From contig NC_088309.1 in assembly GCF_910592395.1 (NCBI RefSeq), positions 14,884,599 through 14,948,598 on the forward strand: a stretch of DNA of 64,000 bases. Direction: 5' to 3'. The first letter of the stretch is position 1. Every line of letters begins with the position of its first letter. A program made the position numbers and the translations under genes. Below, piece by piece: positions 22,028 through 32,962 of this stretch. Below the pieces are notes generated by a model. It saw only the letters and a list, made by a program, of their open reading frames with translations, ran no database searches and was not told the DNA's origin. This DNA is from Lineus longissimus. Lineage: Eukaryota; Nemertea; Pilidiophora; Heteronemertea; Lineidae.

Positions 22028-23201
22028 AGGCCAGAAGCCCCACGCTCAGATTTACCCGGGTATGGCAATTATCTCAAGGTGTGACGTAGCACAGCAGGCC
22101 AGTCCCACTTGTCCTAGTTCTCTGTGCTATGAATACATTACACCTATTACTCACCCTTTGCCTTGCCTGTAAACAAATTATAACCCATGTGGAGTTCAGT
22201 AAAATTATCACTATAGTTATTTCCAAAATCCGGCAGTGAATTGAATCGCAAAAAAATACAAACACATTGTTTTTGAGTCGGTAGGAAAACAAGTAATCCA
22301 AGAGTATGTCATTGCTGTATTACAAACTGAATATTTGCAAACTGAATACTTTATCCATTAACTGAGTCCAAATGTTATCACGATAAGCATAGGTGAGCTT
22401 TTTGTAGCCTTTCTTCTGTCGTTGTCGTTGGGATGCACCAGTACCCCCAGTGGTATACACAGCAGTGTACTCTCTGTCGACATTTTCGTACATGGGACAT
22501 ATGTGGGAGTGGCAATAAAAGTTTTGTTTCAGAGACACCATGTGCAGCTATCATAAACCAGTGTATTGAAGGAGTGTATAGGAATCAACTTGTCTTATGT
22601 CGGCCTATAGGCCCTACCCAGTCACTACTACTAGTAAGACCCAGTCACTACTACTAAAAAGATTGAGAAAATGGATTCATTTATTTGATATAAGTGATTT
22701 GTATCAATAGGAATAATATCACTGATGGCTGAGCATTGACTTGGGTATGTTGTCTTTATTTTCTTATTGCATGTGATGAGTACAACATGAATACCTAATA
22801 TTTGAACCAGACTATAGTACAAACCGGGATGTTGGGAATTCCCCCTCTGTAGAAATAACCTTAGCGTAAGAGATCATGTGACTGACTCATCTGTCAGTTG
22901 ACTATCCAAATATGGCAGACTCCTCCCTCATCTGTCCATCAACCTGATGTACTAACGGTCATTACAGATAAAAATGTTTTAATATCTCATCAACTATACC
23001 AAAGGGAGGGCTGTATTTTGACAGACATGCAGATTAGATATTCATGAGTTTGGTAGACAAGTCTGAAGGAAAACTTTGGACTGGTGCCAGAGATATCTGT
23101 GAGATTGTTGGAGAAAGTGTCGGAGGTTTGAATGGCCCGGTTATTGGTCACGTGACTGGATGTCAGCCATTAGGAGCTCCTTTTATACCGGCTTCTGGCC
23201 T
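22028..23201. mobile_element. TTAA-flanked element with TIR AGGCCAGAAGCC
   Basis: The 12-bp TIR at 22028-22039 is exactly inverted at 23190-23201. TTAA lies directly outside both ends (22024-22027, 23202-23205). That target duplication is typical of piggyBac and Kolobok elements. The 1.17-kb interior has no transposase frame. It includes a small direct duplication of CCCAGTCACTACTACTA near 22615-22655. Confidence 0.7.
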
Positions 23202-23205
23202 TTAA

Positions 23206-24135
23206 GATCTTTAGTCTCACCAAACCCTGCTGTTTTCATCTCATCACAGTGGGGAGCTCATACGCCCTCCAAGCGGTCATCTTGGAGATCAATTTTTTGC
23301 CATTTTGAACCAGAACAATGATTTGATTTATGGTGGTTGTATCTAAAGGGCTACATCACATATCACCCAGGGTTTTGGTTTGACCTACTTATCAAAGTCA
23401 CAGAGGTCAAAGTTCAGACTTCAAATATGCCAGTTATCGCACTTTTTGTATTTTCCGTATTGGTCGTTTGTTCAATCCCCGGTACAGGCGCAAATTTTGG
23501 GTCTCCTTTTTTTATTTGGCAATTTTTCACTTCTAGCTCACATTTTCTATATTTTCTTATTGTTTAGTAATTAATGCAATTCGCCACCAGCTTACAGTCC
23601 ATTCCTTCTCGGAATCCGTTTTTCTGCTCTATCATTTATATGAGGCCAGTGATTGTAGCTAGAGCAACAAAATTGGTAGATGTATCAATTTTGGAAGAAA
23701 TACGAGACCTTTCCAAGAGTACGAGTGAGTGACTCGACCACTCTCTTGATTACATTAGGGGGGTTGCCCGTAACTGGCCAATAGTGGTTAAAACTGGTCA
23801 CCTGGCGGGAGCTTATACGTAGAGGCAACGTATATAACAGAGGTTGGTCGTCGATTTTCAAACATTGAATATCTTATTGAATTAACCCTGCTAGTCCACA
23901 CATTCAACAATCGAATTTGTGTAATTGATGACTGAAACAGACAACTCATATGAAATACCAACTGTTTTTTGCGTCGTTAAAACACTAAAACTTATTCCTA
24001 GCCGAAGATCCTGCCATACGGAAATTCTGATCAAGGATTACAAAAATAAAATCGTTTAGAATTAGGCCCCGTCAGCGGCCGCCTCAGCGCCACCATGCGG
24101 AGCCTAACGGTATTAGGCTAAAGAGTACGTAGTAC
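23206..24135. other. intergenic with one inverted half-site repeat fragment
   Basis: At 23379-23412 the sequence TTTGACCTACTT...CACAGAGGTCAAAG is the inverted form of the core of the half-site repeat family. Otherwise nothing is recognised. Confidence 0.5.
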
Positions 24136-24365
24136 AGCGAGGGGCCTGTTTCATAAAACTTTTTAACAGACTTCCTTCAAGGTACCATAAAGGAAGGATA
24201 TAACGTCTATTTAACTCTATTGAAATCTTTGATATCACAGCGAGAGAACAGAAACGGGAAGCAAACTTCGATAGGGAGGCAGTGTGTGTCGAAAGTGAAA
24301 TACAATCGAGCGAGACGGAGACGTGTACTGAGAATCCCAAAGCAAATGGCGCATACAGTTCTTAT

Positions 24366-25091
24366 ATGCCACCGCAGTGCAGTATGTCATTGGTTAATGC
24401 GCGAGCTAGTATCGGTAGCAGGGGTCACCGTGGTCGTCGGGGAGGCAGTCGTGGCTGGCCTCACATCATGTATCCGTCCGGAACGAGGATGGAGACAAAA
24501 GAGCTGCCTGTAGGAAAGTCGTACGCCAAGGCCGCATCAACCTTGCCGTCCGAGTCTTTCCGTGGGAAAGACGACAATCAAGGTCTATCGCAGGACTCCC
24601 GGTCCGGCGGCGTATCCGCACCTATTCACAAAAATGTGCTGCGTCTTAGGGGATGCAGTAAATCAGAAAATCAGTACAGGAGCTCTGACGGTGACAGTGA
24701 TGTCTTCGAAAAGGGCAGATATGAAGTGCAGCGAGAAAAGAAACGTGAAATGAATAGGCGTCGCGCAATCGTTGGGAAAGCTAAGTGCAGTGATAAACTT
24801 ATAGCAGGTCCGGAGCCTGCCAGGGATGTGTTTGTGTACCGATTGAGAAAAGGCACAGTTGAGTCTGATCTCGAGGAATATGTCAAAGAACAGGACATAA
24901 ATGTGCGTGCTGTTAAACGTTTATCACACCCAGATTCAGCATACTGTTCATTTAGGATAACTGTCGGGAAAACAGACTACCCGAAACTCATGAGTGAGGA
25001 CATGTGGCCGGAGGGCGTCACGGTCCGCAAGTATGTCGTTCCGTCTAAAAGTCGCGAACAAAACAGACAGCAAGGTGTTGATGATAAGTAG
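24366..25091 (+). CDS. LINE ORF1 (nucleic-acid-binding protein)
   Basis: A 241-residue frame from the ATG at 24366; the frame is open further upstream but without an ATG. The N-terminus is rich in Arg/Gly (GSRGHRGRRGGSRG). The C-terminal 80 residues (VFVYRLRKGTVESDLEEYV ... VRKYVVP) have the RRM-like pattern seen in ORF1 of many animal LINEs. It probably coats the element RNA. The stop TAG at 25089-25091 overlaps the ORF2 start. Confidence 0.7.
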   Translation: MPPQCSMSLVNARASIGSRGHRGRRGGSRGWPHIMYPSGTRMETKELPVGKSYAKAASTLPSESFRGKDDNQGLSQDSRSGGVSAPIHKNVLRLRGCSKSENQYRSSDGDSDVFEKGRYEVQREKKREMNRRRAIVGKAKCSDKLIAGPEPARDVFVYRLRKGTVESDLEEYVKEQDINVRAVKRLSHPDSAYCSFRITVGKTDYPKLMSEDMWPEGVTVRKYVVPSKSREQNRQQGVDDK

Positions 25092-28000
25092 GTCCCTAAT
25101 TCTTTTACTGACAATAACTCTGGCTACACTTGTGAACACTTTGAAATGCACTACTTACAACAGTAATGGTACTGGGCCTGGTAGACATGAATATTTAAGA
25201 GACCTTAGTAAGGATGCGGATTTCCTCTTCATACAGGAACATTGGTTGTATAATGAGCAACTTAAGAAACTTGGTAGTGAAATTGGGAGTACCATTAATA
25301 TTCATGGTGTCACTGGTATGGCAAGTGAATCTTTGTTGGTTGGCAGGCCTCACGGTGGCGCTGCAATCGCGTGGAACGCTCATAGTGATGCATGTGTTAA
25401 ACCAATTCAATGGGAATCAAAGAGGGTATGCGCTGTGCAGGTTGATAGCCCTGGTTTACAAAATGAAATGTTGTTGATAAATGTGTACATGCCTACTGAT
25501 GGGCAAGATATTGAAATTTTTAATGGTGTCCTGCAAGAGATCTCTGCAATTATAGAAATGTCAAATGTTAATGATGTTATTATTGGAGGGGATTGGAATA
25601 CCGACTTCAGCAGGGCCGGGTCAGATAATACTAGGGCGTTGTTGAACTTTTTGGAGAGGGAGAGTCTGTTCTGTGGAAGAACGCATGCCGTATGTAATGT
25701 AGAATATACATTTGAGAGTAAGATCACAGGCGCAAGATCCCTTTTGGATCATTTTATAATCTCAGAAAATGTTTTTAATAGGATCGAGCAGTACACTGCT
25801 CTGCATAGGGCTGACAACCCCTCAGATCACTCCAGCCTTTCTATGATATTGAGTACTGATGTTCAGGTCTTTGGATATGAAAATAAGGACGTAAGAAATG
25901 AGTCTAGGCAAATACTAGACTGGGATAAAGCAGGACCTGAGGACATTATGAGATACAAAGAGGCTTTAGATGAAAACCTGAGAGTTATTGCTATCCCGGA
26001 TGACCTGACACGCTGCGGCGATCCATTCTGTGTCATGCACAATGAGGTAATTGATCGGCTTCATGAGGAGATCATTGCGGCGTGCATTTCGGCTGGGGAG
26101 GAATCTATACCTCTAAAACATGTGAAAAGTGGGGTACGTGAGGACCAGGGCAGAGCCGGGTGGACCGATGAGGTGAAAGAGTATAGGCAACGAGCTATGT
26201 TCTGGCATAATCTCTGGAAGGAGAATGGTAGGCCGCGGCTGGGGGTGATCGCTGACATAAGGCGCCATACAAGGGCCTTGTATCATCTATCAGTTAAACG
26301 AAACAAGACAAATCATGATAGGGTTGCAGCAAATAAGTTAGCCGAGTCACTCGGAAATAATGATAAAAATGAGTTTTGGAAGAATGTGAAGAAGGTTAAG
26401 GGAACAAGAGCTATGCAACCAAATAGCATGGACGGAGTTAGTGGCATGGACGCTACATGTAATCTCTTTGGCGAAAAATTCAAAAGTTTGTATAACTCGG
26501 TGTCGTACAATGTAAATGAGATGAATGACTTGAAGAGGGATCTGGATTTAGGAATCGCCAGTGGTTGTCGGGATGGTAATTGTGATGCCAGTCATGGTAT
26601 TTCATTCCAAGAGGTAGTTGGTGGGATCAGGCGATTAAAGCGCGGAAAGACGGATAGTAATCCTAAAATAATGTCAGATCTTTTTATCAATGGGAGTCAA
26701 AGGTTGAATGTGTATTTGTCACTTTTATTGAGTTCCATGATGAGTCATGGTTATTGTCCCCGTGGTTTCGTTCAAACCAGAGTTATTCCAATTCCGAAGA
26801 ACAGCAGAAAGTCTTTAAATGTCTCAGATAATTATCGTGGTATCTCTTTAAGTAGCATCATCGGAAAAATTATGGACAACATTTTCTTAAAAAAGTATGA
26901 GAAGGTTTTACAGACCTCCGATGCTCAATTTGGTTTTAAGACTGGTGTTTCTACGGCGGCGTGCAGTTCAATTGTAAATGAGGTCATTAATTATTATAAA
27001 AGCTGTAACACAGCAGTATATTGTGTCATGCTGGACGCTAGCCGGGCTTTTGATTGCGTGCATTTTGTAAAGTTATTCTGTCTTTTGACTAAAAAAGGGT
27101 TGTGCCCGTTTGCGGCAAGGTTTCTGGCATCTTTATACACCCAACAACGGGTGAGAGTTCAATGGGGGGAATGTGTCTCAGCAGAATTTGCTGTCTCTAA
27201 TGGTGTGAAACAAGGTGGTGTATTGTCTCCTGTACTCTTTGGTATTTACATAGATGAGCTGGTGGCGAATTTAAAGAAGGCTGGTTTTGGGTGCCATGTT
27301 GGTAACCTCTTTTGTGGCGTCTTTGCCTTCGCAGACGACCTAATCATGCTTGCACCCTCATTACGTGGGTTGAAGAAAATGTTGAGTACAGCAAGTTGTT
27401 TTTCAATAGACTTTAATATTTCGTTCAATGCATCAAAAAGTAGATTTTTAGTTTTTGGGTTAGATGATCCACCAAGGGCATTGTTTTTTGAGGGCACACA
27501 GATACTCATATCTATGGAGGAAGAACACCTCGGTATTATTTTGGGTCTTCGTGTTGATCGGAGACGAGTAGAGCTTTTAATAAATGACTTGTACAAAAGA
27601 ACTAACATGTTAATGGCACAGTTCAGATTTGCCCATGCGCATGTAAGGTACGCACTTTTCAAAAGTTTTTGTATGTCTTTATATGGTTCCCAGCTTCTGG
27701 ACTTGTCTAAGCCTTATATGGAGGAATTGTTTGTTGCGTGGCGGAAGTGTCTGCGACGGGTTTTAAATCTACCATACAGGACTCACAATGATTTACTGCC
27801 GTGCATTGTTCACGACTTTTGTATTGAAATTGAACTAGAAAAACGGTTAATGAATTTTATGGGTGGTATGTCTTCATCTAAGAATGTATTTGTCAGCTTG
27901 TGTTTTAAACTTGTGTGTCAGGGGAGTGAATCTTCACTGGGGAGAAGTGTCAACATGTTGTATGCAAAATATGGGTTAGATAGGAACAATGTGGACAGCT

Positions 28001-28161
28001 GGGGAGATATGTTGAGGGTTTTTTATATAGTGAATGATAAGAACGGGCAAAATAGGTTAGCGGAACAGATTAGCGAATTGATGGTCATGCGAGACGTAGG
28101 GGATGCGGCGTTTAATCATAGGGAATTAACAGAAATGATTGATTTTCTGTGCACTAGTTAA
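25081..28161 (+). CDS. LINE ORF2: endonuclease-reverse transcriptase, intact
   Basis: About 1026 residues from ATG 25081, whose ATGATAAGTAG overlaps the ORF1 stop; an in-frame ATG at 25033 is an alternative. The N-terminal ~250 residues are an exonuclease-endonuclease-phosphatase domain (IQEHW, IIGGDWNTD, SLLDHFIIS, NPSDHSSL). The centre is a reverse transcriptase: VIPIPKN, NYRGISL, AQFGFKTGVST, MLDASRAFD, GVKQGGVLSP, FAFADDL. There is a cysteine/histidine-containing C-terminal region without a clear zinc knuckle or RNase H. It drives target-primed reverse transcription. No stop or frameshift is present. A decayed relative lies at 37197-40210. Confidence 0.9.
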   Translation: MISRSLILLLTITLATLVNTLKCTTYNSNGTGPGRHEYLRDLSKDADFLFIQEHWLYNEQLKKLGSEIGSTINIHGVTGMASESLLVGRPHGGAAIAWNAHSDACVKPIQWESKRVCAVQVDSPGLQNEMLLINVYMPTDGQDIEIFNGVLQEISAIIEMSNVNDVIIGGDWNTDFSRAGSDNTRALLNFLERESLFCGRTHAVCNVEYTFESKITGARSLLDHFIISENVFNRIEQYTALHRADNPSDHSSLSMILSTDVQVFGYENKDVRNESRQILDWDKAGPEDIMRYKEALDENLRVIAIPDDLTRCGDPFCVMHNEVIDRLHEEIIAACISAGEESIPLKHVKSGVREDQGRAGWTDEVKEYRQRAMFWHNLWKENGRPRLGVIADIRRHTRALYHLSVKRNKTNHDRVAANKLAESLGNNDKNEFWKNVKKVKGTRAMQPNSMDGVSGMDATCNLFGEKFKSLYNSVSYNVNEMNDLKRDLDLGIASGCRDGNCDASHGISFQEVVGGIRRLKRGKTDSNPKIMSDLFINGSQRLNVYLSLLLSSMMSHGYCPRGFVQTRVIPIPKNSRKSLNVSDNYRGISLSSIIGKIMDNIFLKKYEKVLQTSDAQFGFKTGVSTAACSSIVNEVINYYKSCNTAVYCVMLDASRAFDCVHFVKLFCLLTKKGLCPFAARFLASLYTQQRVRVQWGECVSAEFAVSNGVKQGGVLSPVLFGIYIDELVANLKKAGFGCHVGNLFCGVFAFADDLIMLAPSLRGLKKMLSTASCFSIDFNISFNASKSRFLVFGLDDPPRALFFEGTQILISMEEEHLGIILGLRVDRRRVELLINDLYKRTNMLMAQFRFAHAHVRYALFKSFCMSLYGSQLLDLSKPYMEELFVAWRKCLRRVLNLPYRTHNDLLPCIVHDFCIEIELEKRLMNFMGGMSSSKNVFVSLCFKLVCQGSESSLGRSVNMLYAKYGLDRNNVDSWGDMLRVFYIVNDKNGQNRLAEQISELMVMRDVGDAAFNHRELTEMIDFLCTS

Positions 28162-28550
28162 ATTCTTTGAACCTTGATTTTTCACGGATATGTAAATAGA
28201 TCGTTGTAAACAAGCACCTAGCACCCAGCACAAATCTGTAAATGCACCACATGTGTCAGAACTATTTCTCGACGAATAAACACACATATAAAGCTGCGTA
28301 TTAAAAGCGTTTCATAACTCGTTTTTACTCTGCCATTACATTAAATTTAACAGGCCTGCCATTAATAAATGATTGTATGGTGTACCTCATTGGTGAAAAA
28401 AAAAACAAACTCGCACGCAGAGTGATTTATTGTGTTGAGATTCGTAATACATGATCGGGCCGTGGCAAAATGTGTCAATTTCAGTGTCTTTGGTTCCTAT
28501 ACACTATATGAATCCCTTTCGACATACGAAACTTCCTTTCCATGCATTAA

Positions 28551-29429
28551 CTATGTGTCTCGAGGAGGAAAGTCATCATCCCCTGCGTCATCATCAGAGG
28601 TCTCGTCATCATCGTCATCGTCATCTGAATCCTCCACTAAGGGCAATCTATCCCGGACAGCAATGTTGTGGAGCAGGCAGCAGAACTGAATAATAATGCT
28701 TGCCTTTTGTGGTGTGTATTGAATCTCCTTGCAGAGGCATCTGAACCGTTGCTTTAGGAGACCGTTGCAACGTTCTATGATGCATCTGGCTCTTATTTGC
28801 ATCAGCTGGAATGCCCCTTCCTGTCTGGTTTTGGCATTGGCAAGAGGTGTCAAAAGCCACCTCTTGCAAGGATACCCCGAGTCTCCCAACATCCAACCAT
28901 TCGGTGGATTGTTTTCAAATGCCTGGCCAAGGGCTGAACTGTGGAGAACGAAGGCGTCATGAGACCCTCCTGGAAAACGTGCCACACAGTTATTTATGAT
29001 CATATCCCAATCACAAACTAGCATGACATTAATGCTGTGGTATCCTTTCCGATTGATATACACGTTTTCGTTGATGTGAGGCTTGCGTATACGACAATGG
29101 GTCCCATCGATCGATCCAATTACTCTTGGAAAACCCGTGTTATCAAAAAATTTGGTTTTGACCTTCTGGAGGTCCCTCTCGAAGTGAACGTGTTGGTCAA
29201 TGCGTGCTGCAAACGCGGATGACACAGCGCCAATACACCTCGATGTTGTCGCAATGCTCACATGGTTAATATCATCGATACTAGATTGTTCATGCCCGGT
29301 TGCGAAATATCGTAATGCTATACACACTTGCAATGATCCTGGGAGGGCGTCATTTCTCTGAGCAGGATGCTCCAACTCCTCCGACAGCTGACGACAAAAA
29401 TCGAAACATATGTTCTTCGCGGCTAAAGG
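28551..29429 (-). CDS. HARBI1-like (PIF/Harbinger) transposase, 5'-incomplete
   Basis: Open from a likely splice acceptor (ttcctttag, near 29430) or from a TTG at 29375. It encodes a DDE_Tnp_4 domain: RVIGSIDGTHCRI (first Asp), WMLGDSGYPCKRWLLTPL (second Asp) and RARCIIERCNGLLKQRF (catalytic Glu). A long acidic D/E/S tail encoded by GAT/TCA repeats near 28570-28630 ends the protein. The N-terminal helix-turn-helix region is shorter than in HARBI1 (about 350 residues), so an upstream exon was probably lost or separated. In this superfamily a second Myb/SANT protein is needed for transposition; none is visible. The frame itself is intact. Confidence 0.85.
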   Translation of the reverse strand, partial: PLAAKNICFDFCRQLSEELEHPAQRNDALPGSLQVCIALRYFATGHEQSSIDDINHVSIATTSRCIGAVSSAFAARIDQHVHFERDLQKVKTKFFDNTGFPRVIGSIDGTHCRIRKPHINENVYINRKGYHSINVMLVCDWDMIINNCVARFPGGSHDAFVLHSSALGQAFENNPPNGWMLGDSGYPCKRWLLTPLANAKTRQEGAFQLMQIRARCIIERCNGLLKQRFRCLCKEIQYTPQKASIIIQFCCLLHNIAVRDRLPLVEDSDDDDDDDETSDDDAGDDDFPPRDT

Positions 29430-29633
29430 AACTGTAGACTACCTTCAGGTTTAAAGGAACCGAATAAAATAAAGACAGGATAAAACCACTACCTGAAACA
29501 CTCTTAATGGTAACATTAACCTAGATATTTTAAAGACACGTTTATGAAACGCGTTCTTCCTTTAAGGAGTGACTTTATCCTAGCATTAGGGCTAAAGGCA
29601 CTTTATTAGGCTTTATGAAACAGGTCCCTGGCT

Positions 29634-29849
29634 ATTAAACAGCAGCGAAAGAGGATGAAAACGAAGAAAAGCGATGATTTCCCCAAAAAACAGCACAAAG
29701 TTCAAGGACCAGTCCTGGCCATAATGAGCAAGCTATGCAGCTGTAAATTCAAGAATATCTCAACAACAGAGATATTCCTGAATCACAGGATTTGGGCCCA
29801 TGTGGTTCCAAAGAAATCACATAATGAACGGCCAGACGATAATATTTCT
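29634..29849. other. short spacer
   Basis: Between the Harbinger right TIR and repeat copy B. Nothing recognised. Confidence 0.5.
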
Positions 29850-31448
29850 AATGAAACGGCCAAGGGCTATTGTGCTCACCGTATAGATATTTGGTGGTTA
29901 AATATTCATCCTGGTTAAGAAACATGCCACATATCTAGTATAGGTCAAACCAAAGTCAGTACGACAAGTGATGTGTCGTTGCTTGGAATACACACATAAA
30001 AAATAATATCGAAAACAAGTCACTAATAAGCGAGATACTGCACTTTTTACCTTTTTTAGTTTTGGCCTCCTGGTGGCCAAGTCAAGAATCAGATCAGACC
30101 GAAATTCGGTGTCCGAGGTTACATGACGTAGGGAGTCATGTGTACCATAGCTTTAGTGGTTAAGAAACGTGCCATAGTTACACTCAAACGACCAATTTAC
30201 GCCATTTGACCTCTGTGACCTTGAAAAGCAGGTCAAATCAAAACTCATATGATATGTGATGTATCCTTGCTAGGAGAACCTACCATAAAAATGTTATCGA
30301 AAACGAGTCACTAATAAGCGAGATATCACACTTTCTAGGTTTTCACTTTTGGCCCCCTGGTGGCCAAGTCAAGAATCAGACTGGACTGAAATTCAGGCTC
30401 AGAGGTGACCATACCTAGGGGGTCCTTTGTACAAAGTATCAAGTTCATAGCCTTAGGGGTTAAGAAACGTGCCACAGTTACGCTCAAATGGCCAATTTAC
30501 GCCATTTGACCTCTGTGACCTTGACAAGTACGTCAAAAACCCGTATCATATGTGATGTAACCTTGCTAAGAGTATCTACCATGAAAATGTTTACCATAAA
30601 ACAAATCAGTAATAAGCGAGATATGGCACTATTCAGATTTTTGGTTTTGGCCCCCTGGTGGACAAGTTAAAAATCAGACCGGACCGAAAATCAGTGTCAC
30701 AGGTCATCTGAACTAGGGGTCAGGTGTACTAAGTTTAAAGTTCAAAGCTTTAGTGGTTAAGAAACGTGCCATAGTTACACACAAACGGCCAGTCACACCA
30801 TTTGACCTCTGTGACCTTTTTTTCTTGAAAATTACGTCAAATCAAAAACCCGTAAGATATGTGATGCATCCTTGCTCTGAGTACCTACTATAAAAATAAG
30901 ATTGAAAACAAGTCACTATTAAGTGAGATAATGCAATTTTTACCTTTTTTAGGTTTGGCCTCCTGGTGGCCAAGTCGAGCAACAGATAAGACCGAAATTC
31001 GGTGTCAAAGGTTATATGATGTAGGGAGTCATGTGTACGGAATTTCAAGTTCATAGCTTTATTGGTTAAGAAATGTGCCACAGTTTCACTCAAACGGCAA
31101 ATTTACGCCATTTGATCTCTGTGACCTTGAAAAATAGGTCAAATCCAAAACACGTAAGATATGTGATATATCCTTGCTAGGAGTACCTACCATAAAAATT
31201 TCATCAAAAACAAATCACTAATAAGTGAGATATCACACTATTTTTGTTTTCAGTTTTGGCCCCCTGGTGGCCAAGTCAAGGATCAGACCGGACCGAAATT
31301 CAGTGTCATAGGTCATCTGATCTAGGGCGTCATGCATACAAAGTTTTGAGTCCATAGCCCTAGCGGTTAAGAAATAAGCTACTGTTTTCGAAATAGGATA
31401 CGACGGACGACGGACACTGCGGTGTTGTGTGTCGGTGAGCCAAAAAGC
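29850..31448 (+). repeat. copy B of the half-site repeat family, four core units
   Basis: It starts AATGAAACGGCCAAGGGC and ends near GGTGAGCCAAAAAGCC after a short degenerate GAC tract. The core TGACCTCTGTGACCTTGA occurs at 30207, 30507, 30803 and 31113 (the last with one change), a spacing of 296-310 bp. Each unit also has the GGCCCCCTGGTGGCCAAGTC and TTAAGAAACGTGCCA words. It is the longest and most regular copy. Confidence 0.85.
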
Positions 31449-32962
31449 CTCTAAGATTTCAAATGTAAATACTTCATTCTCTCTCAAACTGAGTCATTCG
31501 CAACACTAGAATCAATGTCAGACTAGTCTGTGTATAATTCATTAGCTAATTTAGACATGTAGGCCGCCTCCACAAAAGTGCAAAACGAAACGGCTATGCA
31601 TCAATTCTAAAGGGATCTAAAAGCTTAAGGCTAGCTGCTCCCAATATTGACCATATTTGGAAGTAACATTTTTATTGATCCACTCTGTATAGGCCCAAAT
31701 TAACTCGCAGACTGGTCATGAAATTTGATTAATAATATGCAAGTAATACTTCAACCCCGAGATGATACCCCTAAAATGTGTCGTATTCCGAAGACAGGAG
31801 AGCCAAATCAATCACAATATTATTTTCGTTGTCATCAAGAAAACCACTAATAAGGTCGATTGGGAATAAGCCCAAGTACCGGGCCAAAATGCTCAGAATC
31901 AAGCGCCAGTGTTCTGTACACCTGTCAGGGAATAACGATTAGCAAATGGTTTTACTTCAGTTTTGTACAGAAAGGCCTTGTGTAAATGTACAAGGAGATT
32001 TAGATAAAAGCATTTGCTAGCCTTTATTCATATCCCCATTAACCATGAATGTACCACTATATTTTTGTCAGATTTTGCAAATTTTTGGCTTACAAAATGA
32101 TGAATACCTGAATGAATGACTTCCGTTGATCTGATCATAAAACCACTTACACATCGAAAATAAGGAGTCTTTTTTCAACAAAATGGGTTCAGCTGAAAGT
32201 CTTAGCTCCACATATTCACTGCGCTACGGGCCTCTGAACATGAGCTTTTTGTTTGAATTTCGCGGGTTTCCCACGCATTGCCTCGGGTTACGCACAGTTT
32301 TTTGGTTTTTCCATTGCTGTGCAGATGGCGCTGGCGTGACAAATTCCGACCAGCTGGGTTATTTGCATATACTCACAGGAGAAAGTAGAAAGGAGAAAAC
32401 TAAATTCCGCCCAACTTTTTATTATGCATTGGTGTTGAATATTCTTTTGTGCAAACCGGCCTATAGGGAATGTCTGAAAGCCGAGTTGGTGTTGGCCGAC
32501 GTTGCTGTCAGTGGCATATTCATTTCGCGCTTCTTCCGATATTGAGTCTGGTCAGTTAGGAACCTCACAGACCATGAAGTCGAATAAATCTGATGGTGAA
32601 AAATTGGGAGTTTTCGCAACCACCCTACGTCCGTTAAATGTTGTAGTAGGCCAATGGCGAAAAACATTCGGAAGGAATCCTTCGACGAAACGTTGCTGTC
32701 CAGGTTTCGGGCAGCTAAACATGTTTGCTGTCCCGCTGTGTTCTTTGCGAAAAATTTGAATTACATGTAACTCAAAAATCGATAAGACCAGGTGCAGCGC
32801 GATAATTGGGCACGTGTTTGGTCTAATTTTGCCTGTTGGAGAAGCGACTAGCTAATAAATAGGGGTTATAGTGATTCTGTTTTGTGCAATGTCGTAATAA
32901 TCTTCGTCTTGTTGTCCGTATAAGGCCTACGCGGTCTTCTCCTACTGTTGGTGTCAGTTGTA
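31449..32962. other. intergenic, nothing recognised
   Basis: A 120-codon plus-strand frame at 32183-32545 has no motif and is probably chance. The 3' end of the interval is the flank of the pogo-like relic. Confidence 0.45.

Larger units (their letters stand above)
24240..28310 (+). mobile_element. complete two-ORF LINE, intact
   Basis: ORF1 and ORF2 are both open and overlap by 11 bp. About 150 bp of 3' UTR follows, with an AATAAA at about 28275. ORF2 has an apurinic endonuclease-like domain and RT but no RNase H, consistent with a Jockey/CR1/L2-type LINE. The clade is not resolved. Exact element ends and target duplication were not found. Confidence 0.75.
24136..29633. mobile_element. PIF/Harbinger element containing a LINE insertion
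   Basis: The 22-bp ends at 24136-24157 (AGCGAGGGGCCTGTTTCATA..) and 29612-29633 (inverted, 20 of 22 matching) enclose a HARBI1-like transposase on the minus strand. They also enclose an unrelated complete LINE on the plus strand. Without the ~4-kb LINE, the element would be about 1.3-1.5 kb. The expected 3-bp TWA target duplication is not evident, so the pairing of the two ends is good but not proven. Confidence 0.6.

Noticed and set aside
32183-32545. 120-codon plus-strand frame
   Set aside because: No recognisable motif, odd composition, and no promoter or splice context; probably chance.
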